Positions 63,096-64,000 of a stretch of DNA of 64,000 nt are shown one piece after another. The position numbers and the translations under genes were made by a program. A model generated the notes under the pieces. It was not told the DNA's origin and made no database searches. It saw nothing but the letters and a program-made list of their open reading frames with translations. Source of the stretch: Batillaria attramentaria (lineage: Eukaryota; Mollusca; Gastropoda; Batillariidae); contig JACVVK020000450.1 of NCBI GenBank assembly GCA_018292915.2, positions 1 to 64,000 of the forward strand, given 5' to 3'. The first letter of the stretch is position 1. Every line of letters begins with the position of its first letter.

Positions 63096-64000
63096 ACACA
63101 CACACAACTTAACTTAACAGAGAAAATATGCACTTTTTTCAAAATCGATAAGTTATTGGCAAAGACCCACTCCAACAGGTTATAGCCAAAGAATAATGGT
63201 TTCCACACACAAGCTTAAATAATTTCAAAAGCCTATGTCATTTCCCTGGAAAATGTGCGAACCGTGTTAAAAACAGCAAAATCCATCAAAGTCCGTTGTC
63301 ACTCACAATCATGAAATTTCTTCCGAGAAAAAAAAGTAAGTCTGTGAGCGAAGGGGAAATTTTCCACTAAATGAACCAACGTTTCAATAGCATGCAATCA
63401 CTAAAACGTCCTTTAAAAAAAAATAGCTGTTCTCTTGCACGGTACTGACTAACGAACAGACTGACCAATGCATAACCACACAAACCAACTCTCATCAATA
63501 TCAACACTATGCCTATCAGTGATGAGTGATGATGAACAAAAATGTATTTCAGTTTCAAAGTTCAATTAAAAGAAAGTCCAAAGCTCAAGTTTTCTTTTCA
63601 ACGCAATGTTCAACTCACTGAGACAGAACTATCAACTCAGGAACGTACACCTTCAGAATGCGTTTATAAAAGAAATTCAACTGTCTATGCTGACTCAGAT
63701 CTAGGGTGAATCAAAATGTTACTGTCACCAGTTTGTTTAATAAATCTCATTTTTTTTCAAAAGAGAAAAAAGTTCAAAAAGTTTCCTATCTCAAGTATCA
63801 CAATCTTTTTTTTTCTATAACTTGAGCAAAAATTTATCACCAGTTATTTAAGCTAGTAAATAAAATCTCGAGCAAGAAAAAAAGGCTCAAACTAAAATAT
63901 TAAGGTGACAAGCCTGAGGTTCTCTTGGGCCGAAGGGAGATCGTTCTGCAGTGTTCCTCAGTCCAGCTGTCAGGTCAAGGTCGGATGCCGGTCGACAGGT
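63096..64000. other. probable 5' leader of the gypsy element, no gene seen
   Basis: AT-rich, no long frame and no LTR sequence matching 50495-56390. The window ends with GTCAGGTCAAGGTCGGATGC. Confidence 0.4.

Larger units (their letters stand above)
50495..64000 (-). mobile_element. Ty3/gypsy-type LTR retrotransposon, right LTR outside the window
   Basis: The minus-strand pol frame (61050-56590) is followed by a purine-rich tract (CTGAGGGGGTGAT) at about 56391 and by a sequence that starts TGTGGCAGAG and ends CGCAACA at 50495. I take this as the left (3') LTR, about 1.2 kb without its nested insertions. AATAAA lies about 110 bp before its end. The region 61100-64000 would be the 5' leader. 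The matching LTR was not found in the window. Confidence 0.65.

Noticed and set aside
50495..64000. Endogenous virus with an envelope gene
   Set aside because: No envelope-like frame occurs after integrase; only a charged C-terminal extension. It reads as a plain LTR retrotransposon.

Overview
The window is eukaryotic: split genes with GT-AG introns, several families of tRNA-derived SINEs, and very long (AC)n/(TG)n tracts. The SINE, mobile-element and microsatellite load fits a marine invertebrate, most likely a mollusc and perhaps a gastropod. That placement is inference; nothing in the window names the species.

The main content is a head-to-tail tandem array on the + strand of three diverged genes for small-conductance calcium-activated potassium channels (KCNN/SK family). 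Copy 1 (about 3.8-10.9 kb) and copy 2 (about 19.6-31.8 kb) have all the core exons: S1, S2, S3-S4, S5, pore-S6-calmodulin-binding domain, and C-terminal coiled coil. Copy 3 (36.9-46.6 kb) has two N-terminal exons plus S1, S2 and S3-S4, but no S5, pore or C-terminal exon in the next 17.4 kb. I assembled the exons from splice sites and reading phase. The phase pattern 0-0-0-1-0 across the core is kept in both full copies, and the pore exon is 350 nt in both. The N-terminal regions differ strongly between copies.

The introns and spacers are packed with mobile DNA: SINE families A to D, several short elements with terminal inverted repeats (TIRs), two clusters of a fold-back element upstream of the 5' exons of copies 2 and 3, two minisatellites in copy 1 introns, and a BED-type zinc-finger fragment antisense in copy 2. 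A 3.48-kb DNA transposon (40525-44005) sits in the long intron of copy 3, interrupts a SINE, and carries an antisense multi-exon gene plus a LINE fragment. Helitron-like elements with about 150-bp core repeats, rich in the motif TCAAGGTCA, lie at 45.8-50.2 kb.

The last 13.5 kb is a minus-strand Ty3/gypsy-type LTR retrotransposon. Its pol is open except for one in-frame stop codon. Its left LTR (50495-56390) is split by a TIR element, which is itself split by an RTE-type LINE with a 13-bp target duplication and by an 888-bp MITE. The right LTR is not in the window. Copy 3 of the channel therefore either continues past the window across a TE-filled intron or is truncated after S4.
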